Source: DASQMT01 sp963839615 (GTDB lineage Bacteria; Actinomycetota; Thermoleophilia; Solirubrobacterales; Solirubrobacteraceae). From it: 64,000 nt of DNA. Under the pieces are notes generated by a model. It saw nothing but the letters and a program-made list of their open reading frames with translations, was not told the origin of the DNA and did not search any database. Position numbers and translations under genes: made by a program. Shown here piece by piece: positions 36,094 to 46,039 of the stretch. The stretch spans positions 868,001 through 932,000 of the forward strand of contig CAWIVY010000007.1 of NCBI GenBank assembly GCA_963839615.1, written 5' to 3'. The first letter of the stretch is position 1; each line of letters starts with the position of its first letter.

Positions 36094-37236
36094 TCAATCG
36101 CAGTAGGCCGTCGTGATCAGCCGGTCGACAGCACGGCCCGCGCGCGTCGGGAGGCCGAAGAACCCGGCAGGCGAGAGCGTGCTGGTCGCGTTGACGAGAA
36201 CGACGACCTGCCGCGTGCCGCGCGGGCCGTTGAGGGCGTGCGTGTCGTAGCCGGGACTGGCGCCCGTGTGGCCCCAGAGGGCGCCGCACGGCGCGGGCAC
36301 CTTCTGCAGGCCGAGCCCGTACGCGTAGCCGCGCCCGAGCAGCGGGGCCGCGACCGTTGTTCGCATGAGCCGCAGGAGCTCCGGGCGAACGAGTCGCCCG
36401 CCGAGCAGGGCGCGGAAGAAGCCGGCGAGGTCGCGGGCGTTCGAGACGAGCCCGCCCGCGGCCCAATCGAACGACGGGCTCCCGACGGAGACGTCCTGGA
36501 GCGGCTGGAGGAAGTACCCGTGCGCGTGCCGTCCGGCGATGCGGGGAGCGCTGGGGAGGCTTGTCGCCCGCAGGCGCAGGGGTGCGATGATCCGGCGGCC
36601 AAGCTCGCTCGCGAGCGTGCGTCCCGTCGCGGTTTCGACGATCAGCCCGAGGACGAAGTAATTGGTGTCGGAGTACGACCAGGCCTCGCCCGGGGCGAAG
36701 TTGGGCGGGTGCGCCGTGGCGATCGCGACGATCTCGCGCGGAGTCCACACTCTGAGGGGATTGCGGGTCGCCTCCATGACGAAGTCGGAGTCGCCGCCGT
36801 AGGCGAACAGTCCGCTGGTGTGGTTGAGCAGCTGGCGCACGGTGATGCCCGCCCCGTTCGGGACGACCCCGGGCAGCCAGCGCTCCACGCTGTCCTCGAG
36901 CCCGAGCCTGCCCTCGCCGACGAGCTGGAGCACGACCGTGGCGACGAAGGTCTTGGTGACGCTCCCGACGCGGAAGCGGTCGCCCGCGCGCATCGGCGTC
37001 TTGGGTTTGAGGTTGCCATGACCGCTGGTGAGGCGGGTCGTCCGGCCGCGCTCGCGGACGAGCAACACCGCTCCAGGGACACCGGCGGCGACGACCCGGT
37101 CAACGGCGCGCTGGAGCTTCGCCTCGCGCTCCGCCGCCCGCTCTGGCGCGGCGGTCGCCGGCGCCACCGGCACGGCGACGAGCACCGCGAGGGCGGTCAG
37201 CAGGGTCAGCGTGAGCTGGCGGGATGGACGTCGCAT
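36094..37236 (-). CDS. Secreted serine hydrolase, beta-lactamase/D-Ala-D-Ala carboxypeptidase family
   Basis: 380 residues. The N-terminal signal peptide (LTLTLLTALAVLVAVPVAPATAAP) is followed by FRVGSVTKTFVAT (catalytic S-x-x-K), EAWSYSDTNYFVLG (Y-x-N) and LWGHTGASPGYDTHA (H-T-G). Class C-like members act as carboxypeptidases, esterases or peptidases outside the cell. The ABC permease ends 12 bp upstream on the same strand, so this hydrolase may be part of the exporter operon. Confidence 0.88.
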   Translation of the reverse strand: MRRPSRQLTLTLLTALAVLVAVPVAPATAAPERAAEREAKLQRAVDRVVAAGVPGAVLLVRERGRTTRLTSGHGNLKPKTPMRAGDRFRVGSVTKTFVATVVLQLVGEGRLGLEDSVERWLPGVVPNGAGITVRQLLNHTSGLFAYGGDSDFVMEATRNPLRVWTPREIVAIATAHPPNFAPGEAWSYSDTNYFVLGLIVETATGRTLASELGRRIIAPLRLRATSLPSAPRIAGRHAHGYFLQPLQDVSVGSPSFDWAAGGLVSNARDLAGFFRALLGGRLVRPELLRLMRTTVAAPLLGRGYAYGLGLQKVPAPCGALWGHTGASPGYDTHALNGPRGTRQVVVLVNATSTLSPAGFFGLPTRAGRAVDRLITTAYCD

Positions 37237-37248
37237 GGTGGCTCCGAG

Positions 37249-39806
37249 TCATTCGTAGTGCAGGGCGTCGAGCACGTTCAGGCGTGCGGCCCGGCGGGCT
37301 GGGAAGAACGCCGCGAGGAGGCCGGCGAGGATTGCGGTGAGGGCGAACAGGGCGAGGGCCGTCCCCGGGAGGGCGAACGCGATGCCCAGGTCGGAGAGCG
37401 CCTGGGTCACGAGGGCGGCCAGCGCGATGCCGAGCGGAAGCCCGAGCGCGGCGCCGATGAGGGCGGTGATGACGCTCTCGTGGCGGATCATCCGCCGGAG
37501 CTGCCGGCGGGTCATCCCGACGGCGCGCAGCATCCCGAGTTCGCGCGTTCGCTCGAACACCGAGAGGACGAGGGTGTTGACCATCCCGAGCAGGCTTACG
37601 ATCGCGGTCATCGCGAGCAGGGCGTAGACCACGATCAGCGCCGTCCGGATCGGCTTCGCGCGGGCGTCGCGGAACTCGCTCCTCGACAGCAGCTCGGCCT
37701 CTGGGAAGCCCCGAAGCGCTGCTTCGAGCGCCCGCGCGGTCGCGTCGCTGCGGCTCGCGTTGAGGAAGGTGTAGGCGTCCTGCGGCCGCTCGAAGGAGGC
37801 GTCGAACGTTTCGCGCGCGATGCCGATCGGGGCGAGGATCGCGTCGACGCCGGGCGGCGTGTAGATCCCCCTGACCGTGAGCTCGAGCTTGCGCCCCTGG
37901 GCGCTCTCGATCGAGAAGCGGCTGCCGATGCGCAGATCGTGGTCGGTCGCGAACTCGCGCTGGAGCACGGCGCCGTCGGCGCCGAGCTGCGCGAGGGTCG
38001 CCGGCGAGCCGGCGTCCCAGTCGAGCCGGACGGCGTCGCCGATCGTGGCCGGGTCGAGCCCGTCGACTGACTGGTCGGATCCGAACGCGCTCGCCGAGTC
38101 CCGCCGGACACTGCTGAGCGTCCCGGCTCCCGGCAACGCCGCGAGCGCCTCGCCGACGGCGGGCGGGAGTGGGCTGACGTTGTCGTCGGCGGTCACGACA
38201 TAGTCGGCGGCCACGATCCGATCGACACCGTCGGCGACCGAGCTGCGCATGCCCTGGCCGAGCACCGCCACGAAGGTGACGAGCGCCAGGTAGATCATCA
38301 GCGCGGCGGCGGTGACCGCTGTCCGGCTGGGATTGCGCAGCGAGTTCTCGCGCGCCAGCCGGCCGGGCGCGCCGGCCAGCCGCTGAGCGGGCCAGCCGAC
38401 GATCGCGGCAAGCGGTTTGACGAGCGCTCGACGAGATCATCGCCACGCCCAGGAACAGCAGCAGGCAGCCGAGCGCGAGCAGGGCGAGGATCTCCTGCAC
38501 GCCAAGGCCGTCGGCGAACAGGCCGACCGAGATGACGCCCGCGCCGAGCGCGATCACGGCCGCCGCGATCTGCCGCGTGTACCGTGCGAGCGGCGACTTC
38601 GGCAGTGTCGCCCCCTCGCGCACGGCGGCGATCGGCGGCACGCGCGTCGCGCGCAGGGCCGGGACGAGCCCAGCGATGAGCGTGATCAGGACGCCGGCGA
38701 GCAGGCAGACCACGACGGTGCGCGTGGCGAGCACCGCGCCGCTGTCCGGGAGCTCGCTGCCCGCGGCGGCCGCCAATGCGGCCAGGCCCCGGTCGAGCCC
38801 GAGGCCGAGGAACAGGCCGATGACGGAGCCCAGGATGCCGATGACGGTCGACTCGAGGATGACCGAGGCCAGGACCTGGCGGCGCGACGCCCCGAGCGTG
38901 CGCAGGGTCGCGAGCTCGCGCATGCGCTGCGCGATCGTGATCGAGAACGTGTTGAAGATGACGAGGGCGCCGACGAAGAGCGCGATGGCGCCGAACGCGA
39001 GCAGCAGCTTCTGGATGATCGCGACCTGCTTGTCGCTGCCCTTGGCCTCGGCCTTCACTTTGGCCGCGCCGGTGGCAACTTCGCCGCCGGCGGGCGCGAG
39101 CGGCTGGAGCGTGCGCACGAGCCTTTCGGGCGAAACGCCGTCCTTCCCCGCCGCCCAGATCTCGTCGAGCCGGCCGGTCTTCTGAAAGAGCGCCTGCGCG
39201 GTCGGGACGTCGAAGATCGCGAGCGTCAGCTTGCCGGTCGAGTTCAGGCCGGTGAACTTCGCGACGCCGGTAATCGTGAACCGCCGGACCGGGCCGCGCG
39301 TGGCGACGCCGATCCGGTCGCCGACGGCCAGGTCGTGCTTCTGGGCGGTGCCGGCGTCGACCGCCGTCTCCGTCGACCCCACCGGCCAGCGGCCAGCGGT
39401 CAGCCGCAGCGGGTCGAACCGGCGCGCGCTCGGACGTGCGATCGACGCTGACGCCGATCGCGGCGTCGCGCGTCGAGAGCGGCTTGCCGCTGCGGTCGAC
39501 GAGCCTGGCGGTGTCGACGATGCCGCCTGAGGCGGCCTCGACCTGGGGCAGCGCCGCGACCCGGTCGAGCAGCGCGGCCGGCACGGTCGCGTCCCCGTTC
39601 GCCGACGTCTCGACAACGGTCTTGCCCGAGATGACGGCGTCCGCGCCCGTGTAGGCGCCGGTGAAGAGCGCGTCGACCGCCCTGTCCATCCGGTCGGTGA
39701 GGGCGTAGGTTCCGCTGACCATCGCGACGCCGAGGACGATCGCCAGCGCGGTCAGTGCCGTGCGCAGCCTGCGGCCCGCGAGGCCCTTGAGCGCGACGCG
39801 GATCAT
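37249..39806 (-). pseudogene. FtsX/MacB-type ABC transporter permease with two frameshifts
   Basis: The start MIRVALKGLAGRRLRTALTA at 39806 overlaps the ATPase stop (ATGA). Frame 1 holds up to GVSVDRTSERA. Frame 2 (from about 39430) runs RFDPLRLTAGRWPVGSTETA through the first FtsX domain (FNTFSITIAQRMRELATLRTLGASRRQVL) to MISSS. Frame 3 (from about 38425) runs VKPLAAIVGWPAQRLAG to the second FtsX domain (GMVNTLVLSVFERTRELGML). Joined together the three parts make a complete two-FtsX exporter of about 850 residues. All parts are well kept, so base-level errors or very recent mutations are likely. Confidence 0.83.
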
Positions 39807-40591
39807 CGGGCGCTCACCTCCTCCATCGCGGCGAGCACGTCGCGCGCGCTCGAGCGGCCGAGGTCCTTGACGATGCGGCCGTCGGCGAGGAAGAGGATGC
39901 GGTCGGCGATCGCGGCCGCGGTCGCGTCGTGCGTGACCATCACGGTCGTCTGGCGGTAGCGCGCGACGGAGTCGCGCAGCAGTTCGAGAACCTCGCCGCT
40001 CGTCGTCGAGTCGAGGTTGCCCGTCGGCTCGTCCGCGAAGACGACCGTCGGCTTCGAGACGAGCGCGCGGGCGAGCGCGACGCGCTGCTGCTGGCCACCG
40101 GACAGCTCGGACGGCCTGTGCGCTCGCCGGTCTCCGAGCCCGACCTTGTCGATCAGCTCCTCGACCCACGCCCGCTCGGGCTTGCGCCCGCCGAGCTGGA
40201 GCGGGAGGAGGATGTTCTCCTCGGCGGTCAGCATCGGGAGCAGGTTGAAGAACTGAAAGACGAAGCCGATGTGCTCGCGGCGCAGCTGGGTGAGCTCGGC
40301 GTCGCCGAGGCGGCCGATCGCGGTCCCGTCGATCCAGACCTCGCCCGCGGTCGGGCGGTCCAGCCCCGCCAGGAGATGCATGAGCGTCGACTTGCCCGAG
40401 CCCGACGGGCCCATGACCGCGGTCAGCTCGCCCTCGGCGACCGTAACCGAGACGCCGCGCAGGGCGTGCACGGCCGTGTCACCGGCGCCGTAGCGGCGGC
40501 TGAGGTCACGCGCGGCGACACGCACGCGCGCCTGCGCGTCCTCGGGCGGGTCCTGCGCATGGAGAAGTCGTTGCGAGAGAGCTGCGTGCAT
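39803..40591 (-). CDS. MacB/LolD-type ABC transporter ATP-binding protein
   Basis: 262 residues. Walker A GPSGSGKSTLMHLLAGLDRPTAG, Q-loop FVFQFFNLLPMLTAEEN, signature LSGGQQQRVALARAL, Walker B VFADEPTGNLDS and switch His in MVTHDATAA. It works with the downstream FtsX permease to expel lipids, peptides or antibiotics. The ATG at 40591 is chosen; the longer frame upstream is antisense to the divergent LuxR gene and its promoter. Confidence 0.92.
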   Translation of the reverse strand: MHAALSQRLLHAQDPPEDAQARVRVAARDLSRRYGAGDTAVHALRGVSVTVAEGELTAVMGPSGSGKSTLMHLLAGLDRPTAGEVWIDGTAIGRLGDAELTQLRREHIGFVFQFFNLLPMLTAEENILLPLQLGGRKPERAWVEELIDKVGLGDRRAHRPSELSGGQQQRVALARALVSKPTVVFADEPTGNLDSTTSGEVLELLRDSVARYRQTTVMVTHDATAAAIADRILFLADGRIVKDLGRSSARDVLAAMEEVSAR

Positions 40592-40724
40592 AGCTGAGGC
40601 CTCTTCGACGTGCTTTGAACGGCGATGGCCCGACGGTACGCTTGCCGCCGCGCCGCGGAATCGGGGTGACGCCCTCACTTTGCGCCGCTCGAGGTGGCAG
40701 CTTCGGGCGTAGACTCGCGCCAGC

Positions 40725-43532
40725 GTGCGCAATGTGATGGCGCCGGGGGTGGTTGGACGCGAGCGCGAGCTCAGCGATCTGCCCCGAGTGCTGGATGCGG
40801 TCGTCGCGGACGGGCCACGGGCGCTGGTGGTTCGCGGCGAGGCGGGCATCGGCAAGACGACGATCTGGCGTGCCGTGCTGGCCATGGCCTCGGCCCGGTC
40901 GATGCGCATCCTGCGGTGCGCGCCGGGCGAGCTGGAGATACGGCTCGCCTACGCGGCGCTCGGCGATCTCCTGCAGCCGGTGCTAGCGGAGGCGGGCGGC
41001 GCGCTGCCGGCCCCGCAACGCCGGGCGTTGGAGGTGGCGCTGTCGCTGAGCGACCCGGCGGGCGCGCCGCCCGACCAACGGGCCGTGGCGGCGGCCGCAT
41101 TGGCGGTCGTTTCCCGGCTCACCGAGCGCGGCGGGGCGCTCGTGCTGGCCGTCGACGATGCGCAGTGGCTCGACGCGGCGTCGCAGCGCGTGCTGTCGTA
41201 TGTCAGCCGGCGTCTGGCCGACCTGCCGGTCGCCCTCGTCGTCACCCTCCGCGGTGGCGAGGAGGTGGTGCCGCTGGGCCTGGACCGCGCGCTGGGGGGA
41301 GAGCGGCTGGAGACGGTCGACCTCGGTCCGATGACCACCGAGGCGCTCGGGCGGATGGTTCACCTGCGGCTGGGCGTCGCGCTGCCGCGCGCGCGGCTGT
41401 TGGAGGTTGACGTGGCGTCGGGCGGCAACCCGTTCTTCGCGCTGGAGATCGCGCGAGCCCTCGAGCGCCATCCGGCCGCCGCCGGCGAGCCGCTTCCCGT
41501 GCCGGCATCCCTGAGGGATCTCGTCGCCGATCGGCTCGCGAGGCTTCCCGCCGGCGTGCGCTCGACCCTGCTGGTCGCCGCGTCGCTCGCCGACCCCGAC
41601 CTCGAGCTGCTGCGCGCGGCGACGCCGGACGCCGACGCCGACGTCGAGGCAGCGGTGGAGGCCGGCGTTGTGCACGTCGAGGGCCGTCACGTGCGCTTCG
41701 CGCATCCGCTGCTGGCCTCGGCGGTCTCGGCCGAGGCGCCGCTCGCGGCGCGGCGACAGGTCCACCGTCGGCTGGCCGAGATCGTGGGCGACGGCGAGCG
41801 GCGGGCGCGCCATCTGGCGCTGGGCACGGTGCGCCCCGACGCGCGTGTCGCGGCGATCCTCGACGAGGCCGCGCGGCGCGCCCGGTCGCGGGCCGCGCCC
41901 GATACCGCGGCGATCCTGGCCAGGGAGGCGGCGCGGCTGACGCCGCCCGCGCGCGAGCGCGAGGGCCTCGAGCGGCTCCTCGCGGCGGGCGAGTACCACG
42001 CCTTGGCGGGCGATCCGGAGCAGGCGCGCAGGCTGCTCGACGACGTCATCGCGCGCGCCGGCCCGGGGAACCTGCGGGCGCGCGCGATCCACGCGAACGC
42101 CAAGGCGGGGTGGTGCGCCGGGGACCACCGCATGCTCGTCACGCTGCTGGAAGGCGCGCTGGCGGACGCGGAGGACCCGGCGCTGCGGGTGCTCATCCTC
42201 ACGGACGCCTCGACTGTGCTCGTGCAGGCGGGCGAGCTCCGCCGCGGCCAGGCCAGCGCCCGCGCGGCCCTCCAGCTCGCCGAGCGGCTGGGCACGACGG
42301 GGCCGCTGGTGGCCGCGCTGACGAACGTCGCGATGGCCGACTTCCTGCTCGGCGAGGGCGCGCGCACGGACCACCTTCGGCGCGCGATGGCGATCGGCGG
42401 CGAGGGTGATCCCGAGACCGCGCTGCCGCCGGAGTTCCTGTGGGCGGTGCTCCTGAAGTGGACCGATCGGTTGCAGGACGCACGCCGGCGGCTGGAGGGG
42501 CTGTACGAGAGTGCTCGCGAACGCCATGAGGAGCGCTGGCTGCCGCTCTTCCTATTCCAGCTCGGTGAGCTTGAGTGCTGGCTGGGGAACTTCGCCGTCG
42601 CCGCCGACTACGCCGACCGCATCCGGTCGGCGGCGATGCACGCCGGCCAGGACGAGGAGCTTGCGCTGTACCTTGACGCCCTCACCCAGGCCCACACCGG
42701 AAACCCGGAGAGCGCGCGCCGCGCGGCCACCGCGGCGGCCGAGATCGCCGAGCGCAGCGGCAACCAGCGCGCCGTGATCCGCTGCCTAGCCGTCCTGGGG
42801 TTCCTGCAGCTCTCGCTCGATGACCCGCACGGCGCGGTCACGCACCTCACGCGTGCCGTCGCGATGACGCAGACGGCCGGCTACGGAGAGCCAGGGATCC
42901 TGCGCTTCGAACACGACGCCGCGGAGGCGCTCGTCGGCGCCGGCGCCCTCGACGAGGCCGAGCGCCTGGTGGCGCGGCTCGAGGCGCGCGGGCGCAGCGG
43001 GGAACGGCCCTGGGCGGCCGCAGCAGCCGCCCGGGCCCGCGCGCTGCTGCGCGCGGCGAGCGGCGAGTTGGCCGAGGCCGAGCGCCTGCTAGGTGAAGCT
43101 GCGCACGGCTTCGACGGGCTCGGTCAGCGGTTCGAGTACGCCAGGACGCTGCTCGTGCTCGGCGGGGTTCAGCGCCGGCTGCGCAAGAAGCGCGCGGCCC
43201 GCGACACGCTGACCGCAGCGGCGGTGATCTTCAACGGGCTCGGCGCCGATCGCTGGGAGCACACGGCGCGAGAGGCGATGACCCGCATCGGCGGGCGGGC
43301 GCCGGGGCCCGCCGAGCTCACGCTCACCGAGCAGCAGGCCGCGAACCTTGCCGCGCGCGGCTACACCAACCGGGAGATCGCCGAGGCGATGTTCGTGAGC
43401 ATCAAGACGGTCGAGCGGCATCTCTCCCACGTGTTCTTCAAGCTCGGCGTCCACTCACGCCGCGAGCTGCGATCGATGGCCGCGCCTGCGCTCGCCGACG
43501 ACGACGCGACCGATCACGCCACCGGGCGATGA
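40725..43532 (+). CDS. LuxR family regulator with AAA-type ATPase domain (LAL/MalT-like)
   Basis: 935 residues. The N-terminal ATPase has VVGRERELSDLPRVL, Walker A RGEAGIGKTTIWRAVL and Walker B ALVLAVDDAQWLDAAS. A long helical TPR-like region follows (about 400-850). The C-terminal LuxR HTH is LTEQQAANLAARGYTNREIAEAMFVSIKTVERHLSHVFFKLGV. Such large regulators respond to ligands and often govern neighbouring genes. It is divergent from the ABC exporter, which it may control. The GTG start at 40725 is assumed. Confidence 0.9.
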   Translation: MRNVMAPGVVGRERELSDLPRVLDAVVADGPRALVVRGEAGIGKTTIWRAVLAMASARSMRILRCAPGELEIRLAYAALGDLLQPVLAEAGGALPAPQRRALEVALSLSDPAGAPPDQRAVAAAALAVVSRLTERGGALVLAVDDAQWLDAASQRVLSYVSRRLADLPVALVVTLRGGEEVVPLGLDRALGGERLETVDLGPMTTEALGRMVHLRLGVALPRARLLEVDVASGGNPFFALEIARALERHPAAAGEPLPVPASLRDLVADRLARLPAGVRSTLLVAASLADPDLELLRAATPDADADVEAAVEAGVVHVEGRHVRFAHPLLASAVSAEAPLAARRQVHRRLAEIVGDGERRARHLALGTVRPDARVAAILDEAARRARSRAAPDTAAILAREAARLTPPAREREGLERLLAAGEYHALAGDPEQARRLLDDVIARAGPGNLRARAIHANAKAGWCAGDHRMLVTLLEGALADAEDPALRVLILTDASTVLVQAGELRRGQASARAALQLAERLGTTGPLVAALTNVAMADFLLGEGARTDHLRRAMAIGGEGDPETALPPEFLWAVLLKWTDRLQDARRRLEGLYESARERHEERWLPLFLFQLGELECWLGNFAVAADYADRIRSAAMHAGQDEELALYLDALTQAHTGNPESARRAATAAAEIAERSGNQRAVIRCLAVLGFLQLSLDDPHGAVTHLTRAVAMTQTAGYGEPGILRFEHDAAEALVGAGALDEAERLVARLEARGRSGERPWAAAAAARARALLRAASGELAEAERLLGEAAHGFDGLGQRFEYARTLLVLGGVQRRLRKKRAARDTLTAAAVIFNGLGADRWEHTAREAMTRIGGRAPGPAELTLTEQQAANLAARGYTNREIAEAMFVSIKTVERHLSHVFFKLGVHSRRELRSMAAPALADDDATDHATGR

Positions 43533-43601
43533 AGACGAGGGCATCGCCCCGATTGCCGCCCCGCGGGAACCCGGTACGGTCGCCGACAGCGGCAGACGGA
43601 G

Positions 43602-44432
43602 GTGATGGAGATGCAGGCGGCCGGACCGATCGAATGGCAGCTGGTGAGCGACGGCGCGATGACCTACCCGCGCGAGCTGATCTTCGCCGGCGCGGGATCC
43701 GGCCAGCTCGACGCAGCAGGCGTCGCCGGGCCCGTCACGACACCCTTCAACTCGCTGCTCGCGCGCACCGCAGGACGGCTCGTGCTCGTCGACGGCGGGC
43801 TCGGAGCCACAGCCGCCACGATGCAGGCGCCCGCGGGGCGGCTCTTGAGCGCGCTCGCGGCGCTCGGCGTCGAGCCCGGCGACATCGACGACGTCATCGT
43901 CACCCACGCCCACGGCGACCACGTCGGCGGCCTGATCGCCGGCGACAACCCCACCTTCCCACGCGCGCGTCACCACCTCGGGCGCGCCGAGTGGGGCTTC
44001 TGGATGGAACAGAACCCACACACGCACCTGCCACCGGACCTCGCTCCTCTGCTCATCGACGTCGCGCGCGCCGCGCTGAGCCTGCTCGAACGCGCGAGCG
44101 TGCTCGAGCTCATCGACGGCGACACACAGGTCGCGCCCGGCGTCGGCGTGCGCCACGCTCCGGGGCATACGCCAGGACACATCGTCGTCGAGCTCAACAA
44201 CGGCGGCGACCCGCTGCTGTACCTCGCCGACGCGGTGATCCACGAGCTGCAGTTCGAGCACCCCACCTGGACCTCGCCCCTCGACGTCGACGCCGAACTC
44301 ACCGTCAACACGCGCGCACAGCTGCTGGCACGCGCGAGCCAGGAGCAGCTCCTGGTCGCCGGATTCCACCTTCCGCGGACCGGCCGCCTCACCCCGACCC
44401 AGACGGCATACCGCTTCGATCCGGCCTCCTGA
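43602..44432 (+). CDS. MBL-fold metallohydrolase
   Basis: 276 residues. The metal site is VIVTHAHGDHVGGL (H-x-H-x-D-H), with further ligands in RHAPGHTPGHIVVEL and YLADAV, and H in VAGFHLP. The family includes lactonases, hydrolases and phosphodiesterases; the closest look is to AHL-lactonase-like enzymes but the substrate is unknown. GGAGG overlaps the first candidate start codon, so ATG at 43611 may be the real start. It follows the LuxR gene by 70 bp. Confidence 0.87.
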   Translation: MMEMQAAGPIEWQLVSDGAMTYPRELIFAGAGSGQLDAAGVAGPVTTPFNSLLARTAGRLVLVDGGLGATAATMQAPAGRLLSALAALGVEPGDIDDVIVTHAHGDHVGGLIAGDNPTFPRARHHLGRAEWGFWMEQNPHTHLPPDLAPLLIDVARAALSLLERASVLELIDGDTQVAPGVGVRHAPGHTPGHIVVELNNGGDPLLYLADAVIHELQFEHPTWTSPLDVDAELTVNTRAQLLARASQEQLLVAGFHLPRTGRLTPTQTAYRFDPAS

Positions 44433-44666
44433 GGCCCGCATGCAACCCAGCCGTCAACCTGCGCACTTCCGCATTGCGCGGAGGTTGTCGCGCAACTAAG
44501 GGCGTCTGCCAATCGACAGTCGCGGGTTCTGGCTGCGCCGGTTGCTCGCGCCAGCCGAGCGGACCTCGAGACGATCGTGGCGCGACTGGAGCGTCGCTTG
44601 GATGGGATCTGATGTCGGCGACGAGGCGGGCCGGGTTCGGTCCGAGGCACCCGGCACGATCCGTTC

Positions 44667-44927
44667 GTGCCGCGGATCAGCGCGTTTTACGGGATCGTCA
44701 TCGAGATGTACTTCGGCGATCATCCGCCGCCGCACTTCCACGCGCGCTACGGCGGCGACATCGCGCTCATCGTGATCGCGACGGGTGATGTGTACGCCGG
44801 CTCGCTGCCGCCACGTGCCCTGAGGCTGGTGCGAGAATGGGTCGAGGAGCGGCGCGCGGAGCTCGAGGTGGACTGGCAACGGGCGCAGGCGCACGAGCCG
44901 CTCGAATGGATCTCACCGCTCTCATGA
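44667..44927 (+). CDS. DUF4160 domain protein
   Basis: 86 residues: MPRISAFYGIVIEMYFGDHPPPHFHARYGG is the classic DUF4160 opening, with H-x-H in PPPHFHARY. The family has no proven activity but usually sits with a DUF2442 partner, and the pair has been suggested to be a toxin-antitoxin-like module. Here the stop overlaps the partner start (ATGA). The 230 bp before it, after the MBL gene, holds no feature. Confidence 0.88.
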   Translation: MPRISAFYGIVIEMYFGDHPPPHFHARYGGDIALIVIATGDVYAGSLPPRALRLVREWVEERRAELEVDWQRAQAHEPLEWISPLS

Positions 44928-45226
44928 ACGAGCTGATCGACATCACCGACGTCCGGCCGCTCGACGACCGCTGGGTTCGCTTGTGGTTCTCCGACGGGTC
45001 CGTCAAGGACGTCGACCTCGGTCCGGTGCTCGAGCGAGGCGGCGTCTTCGCGCCCATGCGCGACGATCGCGACCGTTTCTGCGACGTCCGAGTCAATGCG
45101 GAGACCGGGACGATCGAGTGGCCTGGCGAAGTCGATCTGGACCCGCTCGTGCTCTACGGCCTGCACGAGCCGGCTACCGGGCCACCGTTGACGCGCCGAG
45201 ACGTCACGCCCGCGACAAGCGGCTGA
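44924..45226 (+). CDS. DUF2442 domain protein
   Basis: 100 residues. ITDVRPLDDRWVRLWFSDGSVKDVDLGPVL and ETGTIEWPGEVDLDPLVLY are the usual DUF2442 motifs. The ATG at 44924 overlaps the DUF4160 stop by 4 bp, so the two are made together. Function unproven; it is probably the partner or antidote of DUF4160, which is inference from the recurring pairing. Such pairs are frequent on islands and plasmids, which fits this location. Confidence 0.85.
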   Translation: MNELIDITDVRPLDDRWVRLWFSDGSVKDVDLGPVLERGGVFAPMRDDRDRFCDVRVNAETGTIEWPGEVDLDPLVLYGLHEPATGPPLTRRDVTPATSG

Positions 45227-45265
45227 AGCCGCGCAGGCGCCGGGTCGCGGTCTACCATCGCGTCG

Positions 45266-45637
45266 GTGTCGAATATCGAGGAGCTGTTGCGGCCCTACGT
45301 CGTGTCATCGACGGTTGAAGAGGCCGAACGAGCGCTCGATCTTCTCGCGGACGAGGCCACGGCGCCACCGCGTGTCCTAGGCGACTGCTACGGCGAGCTG
45401 GCGAGCGGCGCGGCCGACGCGAAGGATCTCGGTGCGGCGGTCCGACTGGAGCGGAAGGCGATCGCGTCGGGCTGCAGCGATCGGTGGGTGGCGCGCGAGA
45501 TGCTCGCTTGGTACCTGCTCGAGGCGGGACACGTGCACGAGGGCGAGGCGCTCTTCGCGGAGCTTCGGCGGGAGCGTCCGGGTGATGCCGGTCTCGTGAT
45601 CTGCCTCGGGCACGCTGCTGGTGCGGCTCGGGTCTGA
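45266..45637 (+). CDS. TPR-like protein with a SEC-C motif displaced by a frameshift
   Basis: The 123-residue frame from GTG at 45266 is helical and TPR-like (VSSTVEEAERALDLLADEAT, REMLAWYLLEAGHVHEGEALFAELRRERPGDAG). It ends at 45637. In the frame two bases over, the sequence RARCWCGSGLKYKRCCGG and a stop (to 45663) is a textbook SEC-C zinc motif (C-x-C, then CC). The two were almost certainly one protein, with a base change near 45590. SEC-C domains bind zinc and protein partners. Confidence 0.7.
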   Translation: MSNIEELLRPYVVSSTVEEAERALDLLADEATAPPRVLGDCYGELASGAADAKDLGAAVRLERKAIASGCSDRWVAREMLAWYLLEAGHVHEGEALFAELRRERPGDAGLVICLGHAAGAARV

Positions 45638-45899
45638 AGTACAAGCGCTGCTGCGGAGGCTAGGCCAACGAGGCCGTTGGTGCCCGGAACGGCTCAGGCC
45701 GAAAGGCGGCCTGCGTCCGTGTGCGTGCTACCCAGAGTGAATACGCCCTCCACGTCGAGCGATCGGCTCCCAGCCGCCGTCGCCACCCTGCTCGTTGATG
45801 ACGAGGTGTTGCTTCATCGCAGGTTCGCCACGCGCCACGTACGCGCCGCAGCAGACACCAGCGAGCGCTACGCTGTGATGTGCATCTTCGACCGCTACA

Positions 45900-45914
45900 G
45901 AACTGGTTCGTGGA
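45900..45914. repeat. Putative attachment site, far end (copy of efp 5' end)
   Basis: GAACTGGTTCGTGGA is identical to 30233-30247. It is followed by GATCAT, so the minus strand reads ATG-ATC-TCC-ACG-AAC-CAG-TTC (MISTNQF), compared with MTISTNQF for efp. This looks like the original start of efp left behind when an element inserted and supplied a new start. The 375-bp stretch from the SEC-C gene to the next gene holds nothing else. Confidence 0.55.
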
Positions 45915-46039
45915 GATCATCTGCAGCTAGCAGGGTAGTGGCGGCCTGCGCTCAGCCGCCGGTGCCCCATGGTCCAGCCTTTGGGGCAGGCAGTCGTGGC
46001 GACGGACGCGCAGCTCTCAGGTGGCCGTCTGGACGTCAC

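Noticed and set aside
45677..46039. N-terminal extension of the 46040 gene to 45677
   Set aside because: It crosses the efp-like repeat and its translation has no coding character.
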